Positions 18,980-27,913 of a DNA stretch of 64,000 nt are shown here, piece by piece (position 1 is the stretch's first letter; each line of letters starts with the position of its first letter). Under the pieces are notes generated by a model, which did not search any database, was not told where the DNA came from, and was given only the letters and a program-made list of their open reading frames with translations. Position numbers and translations under genes: made by a program. The DNA is from Bacteroidota bacterium (GTDB taxonomy: Bacteria; Bacteroidota; Bacteroidia; Chitinophagales; Chitinophagaceae). The stretch is taken from contig JAFDXE010000012.1 of the NCBI GenBank assembly GCA_018268085.1, forward strand, positions 45,264 to 109,263, written 5' to 3'.

Positions 18980-19202
18980 ATTTTTATTTAAACCAAAGAA
19001 GATACGAAGTTTTTACACAGAGCTACACCATGTATTAATCTGTATTAATTCTTATTTAATCCTGAATTGAATGATCATTTACTAATGCCATATCGACAAG
19101 CCTGCTATTTTTCCGCTATGACAATCAATCAGTGTATCAGTGGCATTTTTCTATACCGAATATTATTTTCCTCCTATACGCTCCTTTTTTTTAAATTGCC
19201 GC

Positions 19203-20534
19203 ATGACCTACGAGCAAACCATCGAATACCTCTATGCTCAACTTCCTATGTTCAGCAGGATTGGCGCCGCAGCTTATAAAAAAGATTTGCACAATACCAT
19301 TGCATTGTGCGATGCCATTGGTAATCCGCAAAAAAAATTACGCTGTATTCATATCGCCGGTACAAATGGAAAAGGAAGTACAGCCAATATGATCGCAGCT
19401 ATATTACAGGAAGCCGGTTATAAAACAGGATTGTACACTTCTCCGCACATTAAAGATTTCAGGGAACGAATACGCATCAATGGTGAGATGGTTGACAAAG
19501 ATTTTATCGTTGATTTCGTTGAAAGAACCAGGGATATAACCCAACACATACAGCCTTCTTTTTTTGAACTTACGGTGGCAATGGCATTTGAATATTTCGT
19601 AAAAGAAAAAGTAGATATTGCCGTAATTGAAACAGGTTTGGGCGGTCGCCTCGACAGTACCAATATCATCTCTCCCATTTTATCGGTTATCACTACTATC
19701 GGTTACGATCACGTGCAGTTGCTCGGTAATAGTTTACCGGAGATCGCATTTGAAAAGGCAGGTATCATAAAGCCAAAGATCCCCGTTGTTATTGGCGAGA
19801 AAAATCCGGAATCAATTCCTGTATTTATAAAAAAAGCAACGGAAGTAAATGCACCCATTCATTTTGCAACCAACGAATTCATAACTGAAAATAGTTATCA
19901 GGAAGATTCCGTTTTGATCTGTGAAGTAAAAAATATTGGCACAGGCAGCATGGAAAAATTCCGCTGCGGTTTAAGCGGATTGTATCAAGCGAAAAACATC
20001 TGTACAGTGTTAAGTAGTGTAGAATTGCTCAGGCAAACGGGCTTTCAAATCACTCCTGAACATCTGCATTATGCTATTGAACATGTTGCTGAAATCACCG
20101 GCATTAAAGGCAGGTGGCAGGTGATCCATCGCAAGCCCGATATCATTATGGATGTGGCGCACAATGAAGATGGCATTCAGCAAATAATACAACAACTGCA
20201 ATCCCATTATCCAAAGGCTCAATATCATTTTGTGCTTGGCTTTGTAAATGATAAAGACGTACAAAAGGTTTTGTCGTTATTTCCGAAGGAAAGTCGTTAT
20301 TATTTTACAAATGCTGCCATTCCCAGGGCTTTATCAAAAGAGGCGTTACAATCAATTGCAGAAAATTTTCAATTACGGGGGAACTGTTACGATACGGTAA
20401 ATGACGCGGTGCTTGCCGCAATATCAGTGGCTTCACCGGAAGATGTAATCATGATCTGCGGAAGTTTTTTTATTATCGCTGAAGTAAACGAAGATCAGAT
20501 CAGTTTGTGTTCTTTCAAAAATTCAAATCCGTAA
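19203..20534 (+). CDS. folC: Bifunctional folylpolyglutamate synthase/dihydrofolate synthase
   Basis: A Mur-ligase-fold enzyme that adds glutamate to dihydropteroate and folates using ATP. The P-loop HIAGTNGKGSTANM and the following signature ETGLGGRLDSTN are intact, as is the C-terminal domain with MDVAHNEDGI. The start is placed at 19203 (MTYEQTIEYLYAQLPMFSR), which matches the usual family start; the upstream in-frame ATG at 19140 adds 21 unlikely residues. Length 443. Its last 40 bp overlap the convergent Nudix gene. Confidence 0.94.
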   Translation: MTYEQTIEYLYAQLPMFSRIGAAAYKKDLHNTIALCDAIGNPQKKLRCIHIAGTNGKGSTANMIAAILQEAGYKTGLYTSPHIKDFRERIRINGEMVDKDFIVDFVERTRDITQHIQPSFFELTVAMAFEYFVKEKVDIAVIETGLGGRLDSTNIISPILSVITTIGYDHVQLLGNSLPEIAFEKAGIIKPKIPVVIGEKNPESIPVFIKKATEVNAPIHFATNEFITENSYQEDSVLICEVKNIGTGSMEKFRCGLSGLYQAKNICTVLSSVELLRQTGFQITPEHLHYAIEHVAEITGIKGRWQVIHRKPDIIMDVAHNEDGIQQIIQQLQSHYPKAQYHFVLGFVNDKDVQKVLSLFPKESRYYFTNAAIPRALSKEALQSIAENFQLRGNCYDTVNDAVLAAISVASPEDVIMICGSFFIIAEVNEDQISLCSFKNSNP

Positions 20535-21043
20535 AACAAACACAATGCATGCATGCTTTGTTTGATCTCATGCCGAAGCAGCATCTGGCGAACTTCTTCT
20601 AAGGGTTGTACAATAATTTCAATTTCTTCATTTGGATCGAGGCTTTGCGCTGCAGTTTTTACACCTCCTGTTGCCAGGAACATATAAGTGTAATTATTCA
20701 GCACACCGGGATTTAAGGCGGTTTTACCCAGCAGGTGTACCGATTGAAAACTATATCCCGTTTCTTCCAGCAGTTCACGCCTGATGGCTTTTTCCGGATC
20801 TTCACCTGCATCTATAAATCCACCCGGAATTTCAATCAGCATTTCTTTTACGGGGTAACGAAACTGGCGAATCAGGATCACTTCATTGTTTTCCGTTATA
20901 GCCATGGCCCCTGCACCTGTAGGCAACTCCACTACAAAATACGGATCTACGATTTTACCGGCCTCAGTCTGGTAACTGTCTTTTCTTGCTGTAAAATACC
21001 GGTGCTGATTTATATATTCCGAACTGAGTGTTTTAAATGACAT
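20495..21043 (-). CDS. Nudix hydrolase, ADP-ribose pyrophosphatase type
   Basis: 182 residues with a complete Nudix box, GX5EX7REXXEEXG, in the segment beginning GGFIDAGEDPEKAIRRELLE (about 74-98). The preceding IEIP and the IRQFRYPV strand resemble NudF/ADP-ribose pyrophosphatases, which hydrolyse ADP-ribose to AMP and ribose-5-phosphate. The exact substrate is inferred only from this resemblance. It converges on folC with a 40-bp overlap of the two coding ends. Confidence 0.88.
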   Translation of the reverse strand: MSFKTLSSEYINQHRYFTARKDSYQTEAGKIVDPYFVVELPTGAGAMAITENNEVILIRQFRYPVKEMLIEIPGGFIDAGEDPEKAIRRELLEETGYSFQSVHLLGKTALNPGVLNNYTYMFLATGGVKTAAQSLDPNEEIEIIVQPLEEVRQMLLRHEIKQSMHALCLFYGFEFLKEHKLI

Positions 21044-21076
21044 ACGGTGATGTGTAAACGAAAATTAGATATTCAA

Positions 21077-21601
21077 TTACCAGTCCTTTCTCCTGCGTAA
21101 ACTGGTGATATGTGCTACATGGTGCCTGCTATGCCAGGCATATAAACCCAACAGGTACCAGAGTGTCATTTCTTTTTTGTGTTGCGGATGAAATATCCTG
21201 CGGTTCCATTCTTCCGTTTTGATGTGTTTGATGATCTCCACCCAGCGTGTATGTACTGCATACAATAAAGTAATGGAAATATTTACCGGAAGATTTTTAG
21301 TGTCGCTGAGTTCAGCCCATGCTGCTTCATCGTAAGGTTTGATAACAGGTGTTTCTTCAGTAAGCCCGAGTTTGAAACGGATGTATGCATTCATGTGACT
21401 ATCGGCCACATGATGAACTACCTGCTGTATTGTCCAGCCGCCATCGCGGTAAGGCGTTTCCAATTGATGCTGATCGAGATTGATGACTGCGTATTCAATT
21501 TGTTTCGGCAATGATTGTATATCGAGCAGCCATTCCTTCATCTGGGCTTCAGAGAATGGCTGTTCAATAAATTTTCCTATCGGGTATTGTAAATCTTCCA
21601 T
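21077..21601 (-). CDS. YfiT/DinB-superfamily putative metal-dependent, bacillithiol-transferase-like protein
   Basis: A 174-residue four-helix DinB-fold protein. The metal-binding histidines are visible in VVHHVADSHMN and the C-terminal HSRHHVAHITSL. The N-terminal segment (LQYPIGKF, later GGWTIQQVVHH) matches the YfiT group, some of whose members are bacillithiol-dependent S-transferases. That assignment is consistent with bshC in this window (39591-41198). It starts 2 bp after the FKBP gene stop, so the two are co-transcribed. Confidence 0.82.
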   Translation of the reverse strand: MEDLQYPIGKFIEQPFSEAQMKEWLLDIQSLPKQIEYAVINLDQHQLETPYRDGGWTIQQVVHHVADSHMNAYIRFKLGLTEETPVIKPYDEAAWAELSDTKNLPVNISITLLYAVHTRWVEIIKHIKTEEWNRRIFHPQHKKEMTLWYLLGLYAWHSRHHVAHITSLRRRKDW

Positions 21602-21603
21602 GA

Positions 21604-22350
21604 TTATTTTACGGTTGCAGGAAACACATCAAGTAAACGAATTTCAAAAATCAATAAAGAGCCGCCCTTGATCAACGGGCCATTATCAGTATCCCCATAA
21701 GCCAGGTCGCTCGGGATATATACTTTCCATATATCTCCTTTTTTCATCAGTTGCAGAATTTCAACCCAACCCCGGATCACCTGTCCAAGTGCAAACTTTA
21801 CGGGTTCTCCCCTTCCAATCGACGCATCAAACTGCCTTCCGTCGATGAGCGTTCCTGCATAATCTACAAGAACCGTATCCTGCGCTGTTGGTTTAATCCC
21901 CGAAGCATCGCCCGATTTAATTATTTCATACTGCATTCCGTTGTCTAAAGAAATAACGCCGGGGCGGCTTTTATTTCCTGCCAGGAATGCGGCAGATTTT
22001 GCTTTCTCTGCTGCCACTGCTTTTTGCCCTTCTTCTGCTTTTACTTTTCCAAAAATTCCCATTTGCGTCTGCAGGGCACTATTGCATTGCTGTTCGTTTA
22101 GCGTGGTATTTTTTCCTTTAAACACATCTTCCATAGCCTTTACCATCAGGTCGTATTTAATTTCTGTTATACCCTGTGATTTCATATTGTTACCAATGTT
22201 TACGCCTACTGCATAACTGAAGCTATCCATCAGATTTTTAATTACGGGTGCAGATGCTGCCGGTTTAGGTTTAGGCGTTGATTTTACCTGTGCCTGTACC
22301 ATCGGGGCTGTTGTGGTTATTGCCAAAACCGCGACTACTAATTTCTTCAT
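21604..22350 (-). CDS. FKBP-type peptidyl-prolyl cis-trans isomerase, exported
   Basis: 248 residues: a signal peptide (about 1-22, APMVQAQ), an FKBP N-terminal dimerisation domain (about 40-125: SFSYAVGVNIGNNMKSQG), then the FKBP catalytic domain (about 145-245) with VLVDYAGTLIDGRQFDAS, GWVEILQLMKKGD and YIPSDLAYGD. It is predicted to act as a periplasmic folding catalyst, similar to FkpA or Mip. I start at the ATG at 22350; the codon before it is TTG. It is first in an operon with the YfiT-like gene. Confidence 0.9.
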   Translation of the reverse strand: MKKLVVAVLAITTTAPMVQAQVKSTPKPKPAASAPVIKNLMDSFSYAVGVNIGNNMKSQGITEIKYDLMVKAMEDVFKGKNTTLNEQQCNSALQTQMGIFGKVKAEEGQKAVAAEKAKSAAFLAGNKSRPGVISLDNGMQYEIIKSGDASGIKPTAQDTVLVDYAGTLIDGRQFDASIGRGEPVKFALGQVIRGWVEILQLMKKGDIWKVYIPSDLAYGDTDNGPLIKGGSLLIFEIRLLDVFPATVK

Positions 22351-22396
22351 CAATTGTTATTTATGTTTTTGAAATAAAGTGCAAAGAAAAACAAGT

Positions 22397-23158
22397 TTAC
22401 TCTTCTCTCATCTCCCTTCCTGTTAAATGTATAAAAACATCTTCCAGGTTGGCTGCTTTTACCTGTTTTGGGCGTTCAAAACCACCAGCCACGAGTTCAT
22501 CAATCATCCTGTCGGGAGAATCGAGTTTGATAATTTCGCCATGATCTAAAATCGCAATACGATCACACAACTGTTCTGCTTCATCCATATAATGTGTGGT
22601 AATGATCACCGTGGTACCATTTGCCCTGATCTCCCGGATGAGGTCCCATAAATTTCTTCTTGCCTGCGGATCAAGCCCGGTTGTTGGTTCATCTAAAAAA
22701 ACAATCCTGGGTGTATTTACCAATGTAGTTGCAATGGAAAAACGTTGCCGTTGTCCGCCACTGAGGTCTTTTACTTTGGCTTTTGCCTTTTCAACCAGGT
22801 TTACTTTCTCTAATAATTCCAACGGTTTCACCGGCCTGTTATACAACCCTCCGAATAATTTCAATAACTGCACCAGATTAAGTCCGGGATAAAAACCCGA
22901 GTTCTGTAATTGTACGCCGATGATCTTTTTAATTTCACCCGGATTTTTGTCGAGATCAAAACCTGCTACCATGATTTCTCCGCCTGATTTCTCCCGGAGT
23001 GTTTCTATAATCTCCAGCGTAGTTGATTTGCCTGCGCCATTAGGCCCAAGTAGTCCGAAAATCTCTCCTTCGTACACATCAAATGAAATAGATTTTACCG
23101 CCTGGAATTCGCCGTATTTTTTAGAGAGATTCTTTACTGAGATGATTGTATTTTTCAT
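22397..23158 (-). CDS. Orphan ABC transporter ATP-binding protein
   Basis: A 253-residue ABC-2-type ATPase with Walker A GLLGPNGAGKST (about 33-44), Q-loop VQLQNSGF, signature DLSGGQRQRF and Walker B RIVFLDEPTTGLD. The C-terminal region ending NLEDVFIHLTGREMREE is typical of NatA/CcmA-type drug-export ATPases. No permease gene lies on either side (FKBP downstream, fbp upstream), so the membrane partner must be encoded elsewhere. Confidence 0.9.
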   Translation of the reverse strand: MKNTIISVKNLSKKYGEFQAVKSISFDVYEGEIFGLLGPNGAGKSTTLEIIETLREKSGGEIMVAGFDLDKNPGEIKKIIGVQLQNSGFYPGLNLVQLLKLFGGLYNRPVKPLELLEKVNLVEKAKAKVKDLSGGQRQRFSIATTLVNTPRIVFLDEPTTGLDPQARRNLWDLIREIRANGTTVIITTHYMDEAEQLCDRIAILDHGEIIKLDSPDRMIDELVAGGFERPKQVKAANLEDVFIHLTGREMREE

Positions 23159-23195
23159 GTAGCGGAAATAAAAACAACAGAATATAAATTAAGCA

Positions 23196-24206
23196 TCAGG
23201 CATTCAAAAAAGTTTCCAGTTCTTCCATCATCAGCTTACTGCCGATAAACATGGGTGTTCGCTGGTGAACATCAGTTGGCTGAATATCCAGTATTCTTTG
23301 TTTACCATTAGTAGCTTTTCCCCCGGCTATCTCTGCAATATAAGCAAATGGATTACACTCGTACATCAACCTTAGTTTGCCTTTGGGTTTGTCTGTTGTT
23401 CCGGGATACATGAAGATTCCGCCTTTTATTAAATTCCTGTGTACGTCGGCTACCATGCTGCCGATATAACGTTGCGTGTATGGTCCGCCGTTAGTTTTAT
23501 CTTTCGTCTGGCAAACATTGATGTATTTACGCACGGGTTCATCGTACTGGAAGAAATTCCCGTGGTTAACGGAATATATTTTGCCTTTGTCGGGGCATTT
23601 AATATCGGGGTGACTTAACGTAAACTCACCTATCGACTGATCGAGTGTGAATCCATTTACACCGCGGCGGGTTGCGTACACCATCATGGTAGATGAACCA
23701 TAGATCATATAACCGGCAGCTACCTGTTTTGTTCCAGGCTGCAGGAAATCTTCCCTGGTTGCCGGCTTACCCAACTCGCTTACCCTTCGGTAAACACTGA
23801 AAATGGTTCCGATGGAAACGTTTACATCTATGTTGCTGCTGCCATCCAGCGGATCGAAGAGGCAAACGTATTTTGACTGATTGCTGATCTCGTCATCAAA
23901 AACCACCACATCATCCAACTCCTCGCTGCCGATACCTGCGCAACTGATCCCGTGCCGTAACACACCCATAAACTGGTTGTTGGCATATACGTCCAGCTTT
24001 TTAACTTCTTCACCCTGCACATTGGTAGTGCCGGCATCGCCAAGAATATCTACCAATCCGGCCTTATTCACTTCTACATGCACCCTTTTTGCCGCAAGGC
24101 CCATGTCTCTTAACAGGCTCGATAATTCTCCTGTTGCTTTAGGGAAATCCCTTAACTGCTGGATGGTAAATTCGTCGAGCGTTTGTATTTTTCTATTGAT
24201 TGCCAT
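23196..24206 (-). CDS. fbp: Fructose-1,6-bisphosphatase class I
   Basis: Catalyses the committed gluconeogenic step, fructose-1,6-bisphosphate to fructose-6-phosphate, with Mg2+. The metal and active-site segment CLFDPLDGSSNIDVNVSIGTIF is complete, as are RYIGSMVADVHRNL and GGKATNG near the C-terminus. At 336 residues it matches class I enzymes. It is divergent from aspartate kinase; two oppositely directed -7 boxes lie interleaved between the genes (24238-24258). Confidence 0.96.
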   Translation of the reverse strand: MAINRKIQTLDEFTIQQLRDFPKATGELSSLLRDMGLAAKRVHVEVNKAGLVDILGDAGTTNVQGEEVKKLDVYANNQFMGVLRHGISCAGIGSEELDDVVVFDDEISNQSKYVCLFDPLDGSSNIDVNVSIGTIFSVYRRVSELGKPATREDFLQPGTKQVAAGYMIYGSSTMMVYATRRGVNGFTLDQSIGEFTLSHPDIKCPDKGKIYSVNHGNFFQYDEPVRKYINVCQTKDKTNGGPYTQRYIGSMVADVHRNLIKGGIFMYPGTTDKPKGKLRLMYECNPFAYIAEIAGGKATNGKQRILDIQPTDVHQRTPMFIGSKLMMEELETFLNA

Positions 24207-24237
24207 AAAACTATTTCCGGTTTACAATTTACGAAGT

Positions 24238-24245
24238 TAGATTTG
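24238..24245 (+). promoter_or_regulatory. Putative -7 box TAGATTTG toward aspartate kinase
   Basis: A plus-strand TAnnTTTG match 88 bp before the aspartate kinase start, only 5 bp from the oppositely oriented box at 24251-24258. Confidence 0.4.
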
Positions 24246-24250
24246 CGGCT

Positions 24251-24258
24251 CAAATGTA
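24251..24258 (-). promoter_or_regulatory. Putative -7 box TACATTTG toward fbp
   Basis: A minus-strand TAnnTTTG match 44 bp before the fbp start. Its -33 side covers the initial transcribed region of the opposing promoter. Confidence 0.45.
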
Positions 24259-24333
24259 AGATTAATATCATTTTGACGTGCCTGTAATTAGCGATAAAAA
24301 CCCGGGCATCTAAGCGTAACTACAAACACAATC

Positions 24334-25596
24334 ATGAAAGTATTCAAGTTCGGCGGCGCCAGCATCAACAGCATAGAACGAATAAAGAATGTAGGAGATA
24401 TCATCAGCAAACACAGCAATGAAAAATTACTGGTGGTAATATCGGCCATGGGCAAAACCACCAATGCACTGGAAAAAGTAGTAGAAGCTTTTTTTGAAGG
24501 ACGGAAGGAAGATGCGCTGCAGTTATTTGAGCAGGTGAAGGAAAGTCATCTGAATGTGTTGAAATACCTTACGGTTGTTAACTGGAAAGCGGCACAGGAT
24601 CAGCTCCGTGATTTTTTTACGGAAGTAGAATGGTTGTTACAGGATAAACCGGTTCGCAGTTTTGATTACTACTACGACCAGGTGGTTTGTGTGGGAGAAT
24701 TGATGAGTACGGCCATGATCAGCCATTATTTTACGGAAGAAAAAATAAAACATAAGTGGATTGATGTACGGGATATTATCAGAACCGACAGCAATTTCCG
24801 GGATGCGGCTATCGATTGGCGTTATACCGAACAAAAAGTAAAAGAAGAAATTGAACCGCTGTTTGCCTCTTACGACATCGTTCTTACACAGGGTTTTATC
24901 GGTTCTACAGATGAGAATGAAAGTACCACACTGGGAAGAGAAGGCAGTGATTATTCTGCTGCCATATTTGCCAATTTATTAACGGCTGATTCCCTTACGA
25001 TCTGGAAAGACGTAGAAGCGGTAATGAGTGCCGATCCGAAGGCTTATAAAAATGCAGCGATCATCCCGGCATTGAGTTTTACGGAAGTAATTGAAATGGC
25101 TTATTACGGTGCACAGGTAATTCATCCGAAAACCATTAAACCTTTACAGAATAAAAATATTCCCTTGTATGTAAAGAGTTTTATTGATCCTTCTTTACCG
25201 GGTACAACCATAAGCAGGCAGCCCACAAAAAATTTACCCCCCATCATTGTAGATAAAGAAAAACAGGTGTTGATTCAATTCCGGTCTAAAGATTTTTCAT
25301 TTGTAGAAGATAAACCCATTCATCAATTACACGAATTGTTCAATAAGATAAAGATCAAACCCAATCTGTCGCAAAATACAGCGATCTCTTTGTTGTGTTG
25401 TTTCGATGATAAAGCAGAGAAGATTGAAAAGCTGGCTGAAGAAGCAGCGCAATTATTTGATGTGTCGCTGGAAAAGAATTTACGACTGCTTACGATTCGT
25501 CATTATGATGAAGATACCATTCGAACATTAACTACAGGTAAAGTGATTGTATTGGAACAGAAGACCGGGGAAACAGTGCAAATGGTGATGAGGTGA
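24334..25596 (+). CDS. Aspartate kinase
   Basis: Phosphorylates aspartate at the entry to lysine, threonine and methionine synthesis. The amino-acid-kinase start MKVFKFGGASI (K-F-G-G), the LTQGFIGSTDENESTTLGREGSDYSA nucleotide/substrate segment (split here by reading) and the region around EMAYYGAQVIHPKTIKPL are all present. ACT-type regulatory sequence occupies about 310-420. The 420-residue monofunctional form lacks a homoserine dehydrogenase domain. No other diaminopimelate-pathway gene is adjacent. Confidence 0.92.
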   Translation: MKVFKFGGASINSIERIKNVGDIISKHSNEKLLVVISAMGKTTNALEKVVEAFFEGRKEDALQLFEQVKESHLNVLKYLTVVNWKAAQDQLRDFFTEVEWLLQDKPVRSFDYYYDQVVCVGELMSTAMISHYFTEEKIKHKWIDVRDIIRTDSNFRDAAIDWRYTEQKVKEEIEPLFASYDIVLTQGFIGSTDENESTTLGREGSDYSAAIFANLLTADSLTIWKDVEAVMSADPKAYKNAAIIPALSFTEVIEMAYYGAQVIHPKTIKPLQNKNIPLYVKSFIDPSLPGTTISRQPTKNLPPIIVDKEKQVLIQFRSKDFSFVEDKPIHQLHELFNKIKIKPNLSQNTAISLLCCFDDKAEKIEKLAEEAAQLFDVSLEKNLRLLTIRHYDEDTIRTLTTGKVIVLEQKTGETVQMVMR

Positions 25597-25643
25597 TGGC
25601 GGATGTTAGGATGTGCTGAATGAGGATGCGGAAGTTGTGCCGG

Positions 25644-26408
25644 TTAGTTAAGCACGTATTCTCCTTTTTTATTTACCATGATGATGGGTAATTGTTTTTT
25701 AGCTTCGAAGTAATCGAAAACTTCACGGATATTTTTATTGAATTGCTGCAGGTAACCATTATCCTTAATGGTATTGTTTAAATAATCCAATGATTTTTTT
25801 ACGTTGTATCGTACGGGAAAAACATGAACAGGAATAAATTCCTGGCCGTTCATTCGCACATTGCCGGCGAGTGTATATAATTCTTCAATTGGAATATCGC
25901 TGATGGCAATACAACCGGTAGAAACACAATTGCCATGAATATAAATGGAATTGCCGGGGCGTTGCGGATCACTTAAAATTTTATCGGAAGCATTCGGATA
26001 ATTTAAGCCAAGGGAAAGATGATAATTGCTATTTGGATTGAATTCATTTATCTGGTAAAACCCTTCAGGAACCTGGTAATCTCCTTCCATACGTTTTGGC
26101 CCCATTGTGCCGCTTTGCATGCACACTTTATACGTCTTGAATAATTTGTATGGTTCCTTATTGCCTGATTTAACCCATACTTCCAGTTGCCTGTCGTATT
26201 TAAAAGAACGGATATACATCGCTTCCGGCGGCCATTGAAGATTCATTTTTTCAAATTGCTTTTTCAATGAATCTTCCATCTTATTCAATACAGCCGGCAA
26301 TTTATAGGAAGAACGCTCTATTCCTGCGGTAGCCGTTTGAGCAAACGTAGCCGCAGATAAACCAATCAGTGCAAAAAATAACAGAGGCAGTTTAAGTATT
26401 AACTTCAT
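25644..26408 (-). CDS. Exported L,D-transpeptidase (YkuD/YafK type)
   Basis: 254 residues: a signal peptide (MKLILKLPLLFFALIGLSAA, ending TFAQ), then a YkuD-type catalytic domain with the motif HGxxxSxGCIA in IYIHGNCVSTGCIAISD; the second cysteine is the expected nucleophile. The MQSGTMGPKRMEGDYQVPEG strand is typical of YafK-type enzymes that trim or crosslink peptidoglycan or release lipoprotein. The TTG 12 bp upstream is rejected in favour of the ATG at 26408. A strong hairpin (26437-26476) lies just upstream. Confidence 0.88.
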   Translation of the reverse strand: MKLILKLPLLFFALIGLSAATFAQTATAGIERSSYKLPAVLNKMEDSLKKQFEKMNLQWPPEAMYIRSFKYDRQLEVWVKSGNKEPYKLFKTYKVCMQSGTMGPKRMEGDYQVPEGFYQINEFNPNSNYHLSLGLNYPNASDKILSDPQRPGNSIYIHGNCVSTGCIAISDIPIEELYTLAGNVRMNGQEFIPVHVFPVRYNVKKSLDYLNNTIKDNGYLQQFNKNIREVFDYFEAKKQLPIIMVNKKGEYVLN

Positions 26409-26436
26409 AGCCAGGTTCAAAAACTTTTTTTACTTG

Positions 26437-26476
26437 ACAGGGAGTGAAAATAATACATTATTTTTTCACTCCCTGT
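26437..26476. other. Perfect 14-bp stem-loop between hppD and the L,D-transpeptidase gene
   Basis: Arms ACAGGGAGTGAAAA (26437-26450) and its exact complement (26463-26476) enclose a 12-nt A/T loop. On the minus strand the right flank lacks a clean T run, so it is not a textbook terminator for hppD. It sits 28 bp before the L,D-transpeptidase start. Confidence 0.7.
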
Positions 26477-26575
26477 TAAAATCCAATGAATTCATTTTCT
26501 CCCGTTACCAGATGTGGATAATACTGATAAAAAGAGGAATTTTACAATTCGCTGAAGGTATGTTTAAGCTTCATA

Positions 26576-27706
26576 TTACAAATTTCCTCTTGCATCCTGT
26601 TCTCTTTCCAGTGCTTCGAACAATGCTTTAAAATTTCCTTTACCGAAACTCTTTGCTCCCTTGCGCTGGATAATTTCGAAGAACAACGTGGGCCTGTCCT
26701 GCAGCGGTTTACTGAATATCTGCAACAGGTATCCTTCATCATCGCGGTCGATCAGAATTCCCAGTTTACTTAACGGCTCAAGGTCTTCATCTATTGTTCC
26801 AACGCGGTCGAGCACATCTGCATAATAGGCTTCGGGAATCGACAGGAATTCCACGCCCCTGTTCTTCAGTTCGGTAACTGTTTCGATGATATTGGCCGTT
26901 GCAATGGCTACGTGTTGCACACCTTCCCCATCATAAAAATCGAGGTATTCTTCCACCTGGCTTTTTTTCTTTCCTTCTGCCGGCTCGTTGATCGGAAACT
27001 TAACGTACCCGTTGCCGTTACTCATTACTTTGCTCATGAGTGCAGAATATTCAGTAGAGATATCTTTATCATCAAATGAAAGAATATTCCGGAAGCCCAT
27101 CACGTCTTCATAAAATTTCACCCAGGGATTCATCTGGTTCCAGCCTACATTTCCAACGCAATGATCTACATACAGCAAACCAGTTGATTCGGGGTTATAT
27201 ACCGACTTCCATTCCCTGAAGCCCGGCATGAACACCCCATTGTAGTTTTTCCTTTCAATAAACAGGTGAACCGTATCACCATACGTATGAATGCCGCTCA
27301 TAACGATTTCGCCGTTGGCATCTTTCAATGTTTTCGGTTCCATGTAACTTTTCCCGCCACGCATGGTTGTTTGTTTCCACGCATCTGTTGCATCATCAAC
27401 CTTTAATGCCAGGAATTTTACGCCATCACCGTGTTTATCTACATGCGCAGAAATGTCTGTTCCCGAGCGCAATGCAGTGGTTAGTACAAAGGTTAATTTG
27501 TTCTGCCGGATCACATAACTCACTTTATCCATTGTTCCTGTTTCCGGACCGGCATAGGCAAGCGATTGAAATCCAAATGCTGTTTTATAATAATGGGCCG
27601 CCTGTTTGGCATTGCCTACATACAATTCTACATAGTCTGTTCCATGTAAAGGAAGAAAATCAACGGTAGCTGTTGCCTGGGCAGGTGCTGCAATTGTTGT
27701 TGACAT
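26576..27706 (-). CDS. hppD: 4-hydroxyphenylpyruvate dioxygenase
   Basis: A non-haem Fe(II) enzyme that turns 4-hydroxyphenylpyruvate into homogentisate in tyrosine breakdown. Two VOC domains occupy about 20-155 and 175-350. The iron ligands fit H182 (YVDHCVGNVG), H265 (GVQHVAIAT) and E344 (FFEIIQRKG). The C-terminal GKGNFKALFEALEREQ helix that closes the active site is intact. Length 376. No other homogentisate-pathway gene is adjacent; upstream there is a repeat-containing gap with a possible 30-residue ORF. Confidence 0.95.
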   Translation of the reverse strand: MSTTIAAPAQATATVDFLPLHGTDYVELYVGNAKQAAHYYKTAFGFQSLAYAGPETGTMDKVSYVIRQNKLTFVLTTALRSGTDISAHVDKHGDGVKFLALKVDDATDAWKQTTMRGGKSYMEPKTLKDANGEIVMSGIHTYGDTVHLFIERKNYNGVFMPGFREWKSVYNPESTGLLYVDHCVGNVGWNQMNPWVKFYEDVMGFRNILSFDDKDISTEYSALMSKVMSNGNGYVKFPINEPAEGKKKSQVEEYLDFYDGEGVQHVAIATANIIETVTELKNRGVEFLSIPEAYYADVLDRVGTIDEDLEPLSKLGILIDRDDEGYLLQIFSKPLQDRPTLFFEIIQRKGAKSFGKGNFKALFEALEREQDARGNL

Positions 27707-27782
27707 ATATTAAAGTTTAAAAGGTATTCCCGGTAATTCCGGATATAAATATGTTAGGTAATATTCAATCGATGTAAAAAAA

Positions 27783-27875
27783 TCAACTTTCCGAATCCAT
27801 CGCGAGGGCGATCATCAGCATGGTATAGTTGCTGCGTTTGTCGCCAAATATTTTATGTGGATAATCGGGAACCAT
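27783..27875 (-). CDS. Possible 30-residue small protein upstream of hppD
   Basis: ATG at 27875 to TGA at 27783, encoding MVPDYPHKIFGDKRSNYTML and ten further residues (MIALAMDSES). A TAnnTTTG box (TATCTTTG, 27882-27889) ends 6 nt before the ATG. Composition is protein-like, with aromatic, charged and hydrophobic residues balanced, unlike the A/T-rich surroundings. The frame is also open upstream (…NSPFVVSLKD), so it could instead be the 3' remnant of a longer gene whose 5' part was replaced by the heptamer repeat at 27914. No homologue is recognised. Confidence 0.35.
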   Translation of the reverse strand: MVPDYPHKIFGDKRSNYTMLMIALAMDSES

Positions 27876-27913
27876 GTCTTTCAAAGATACTACAAAAGGA
27901 GAATTTTTAATAA

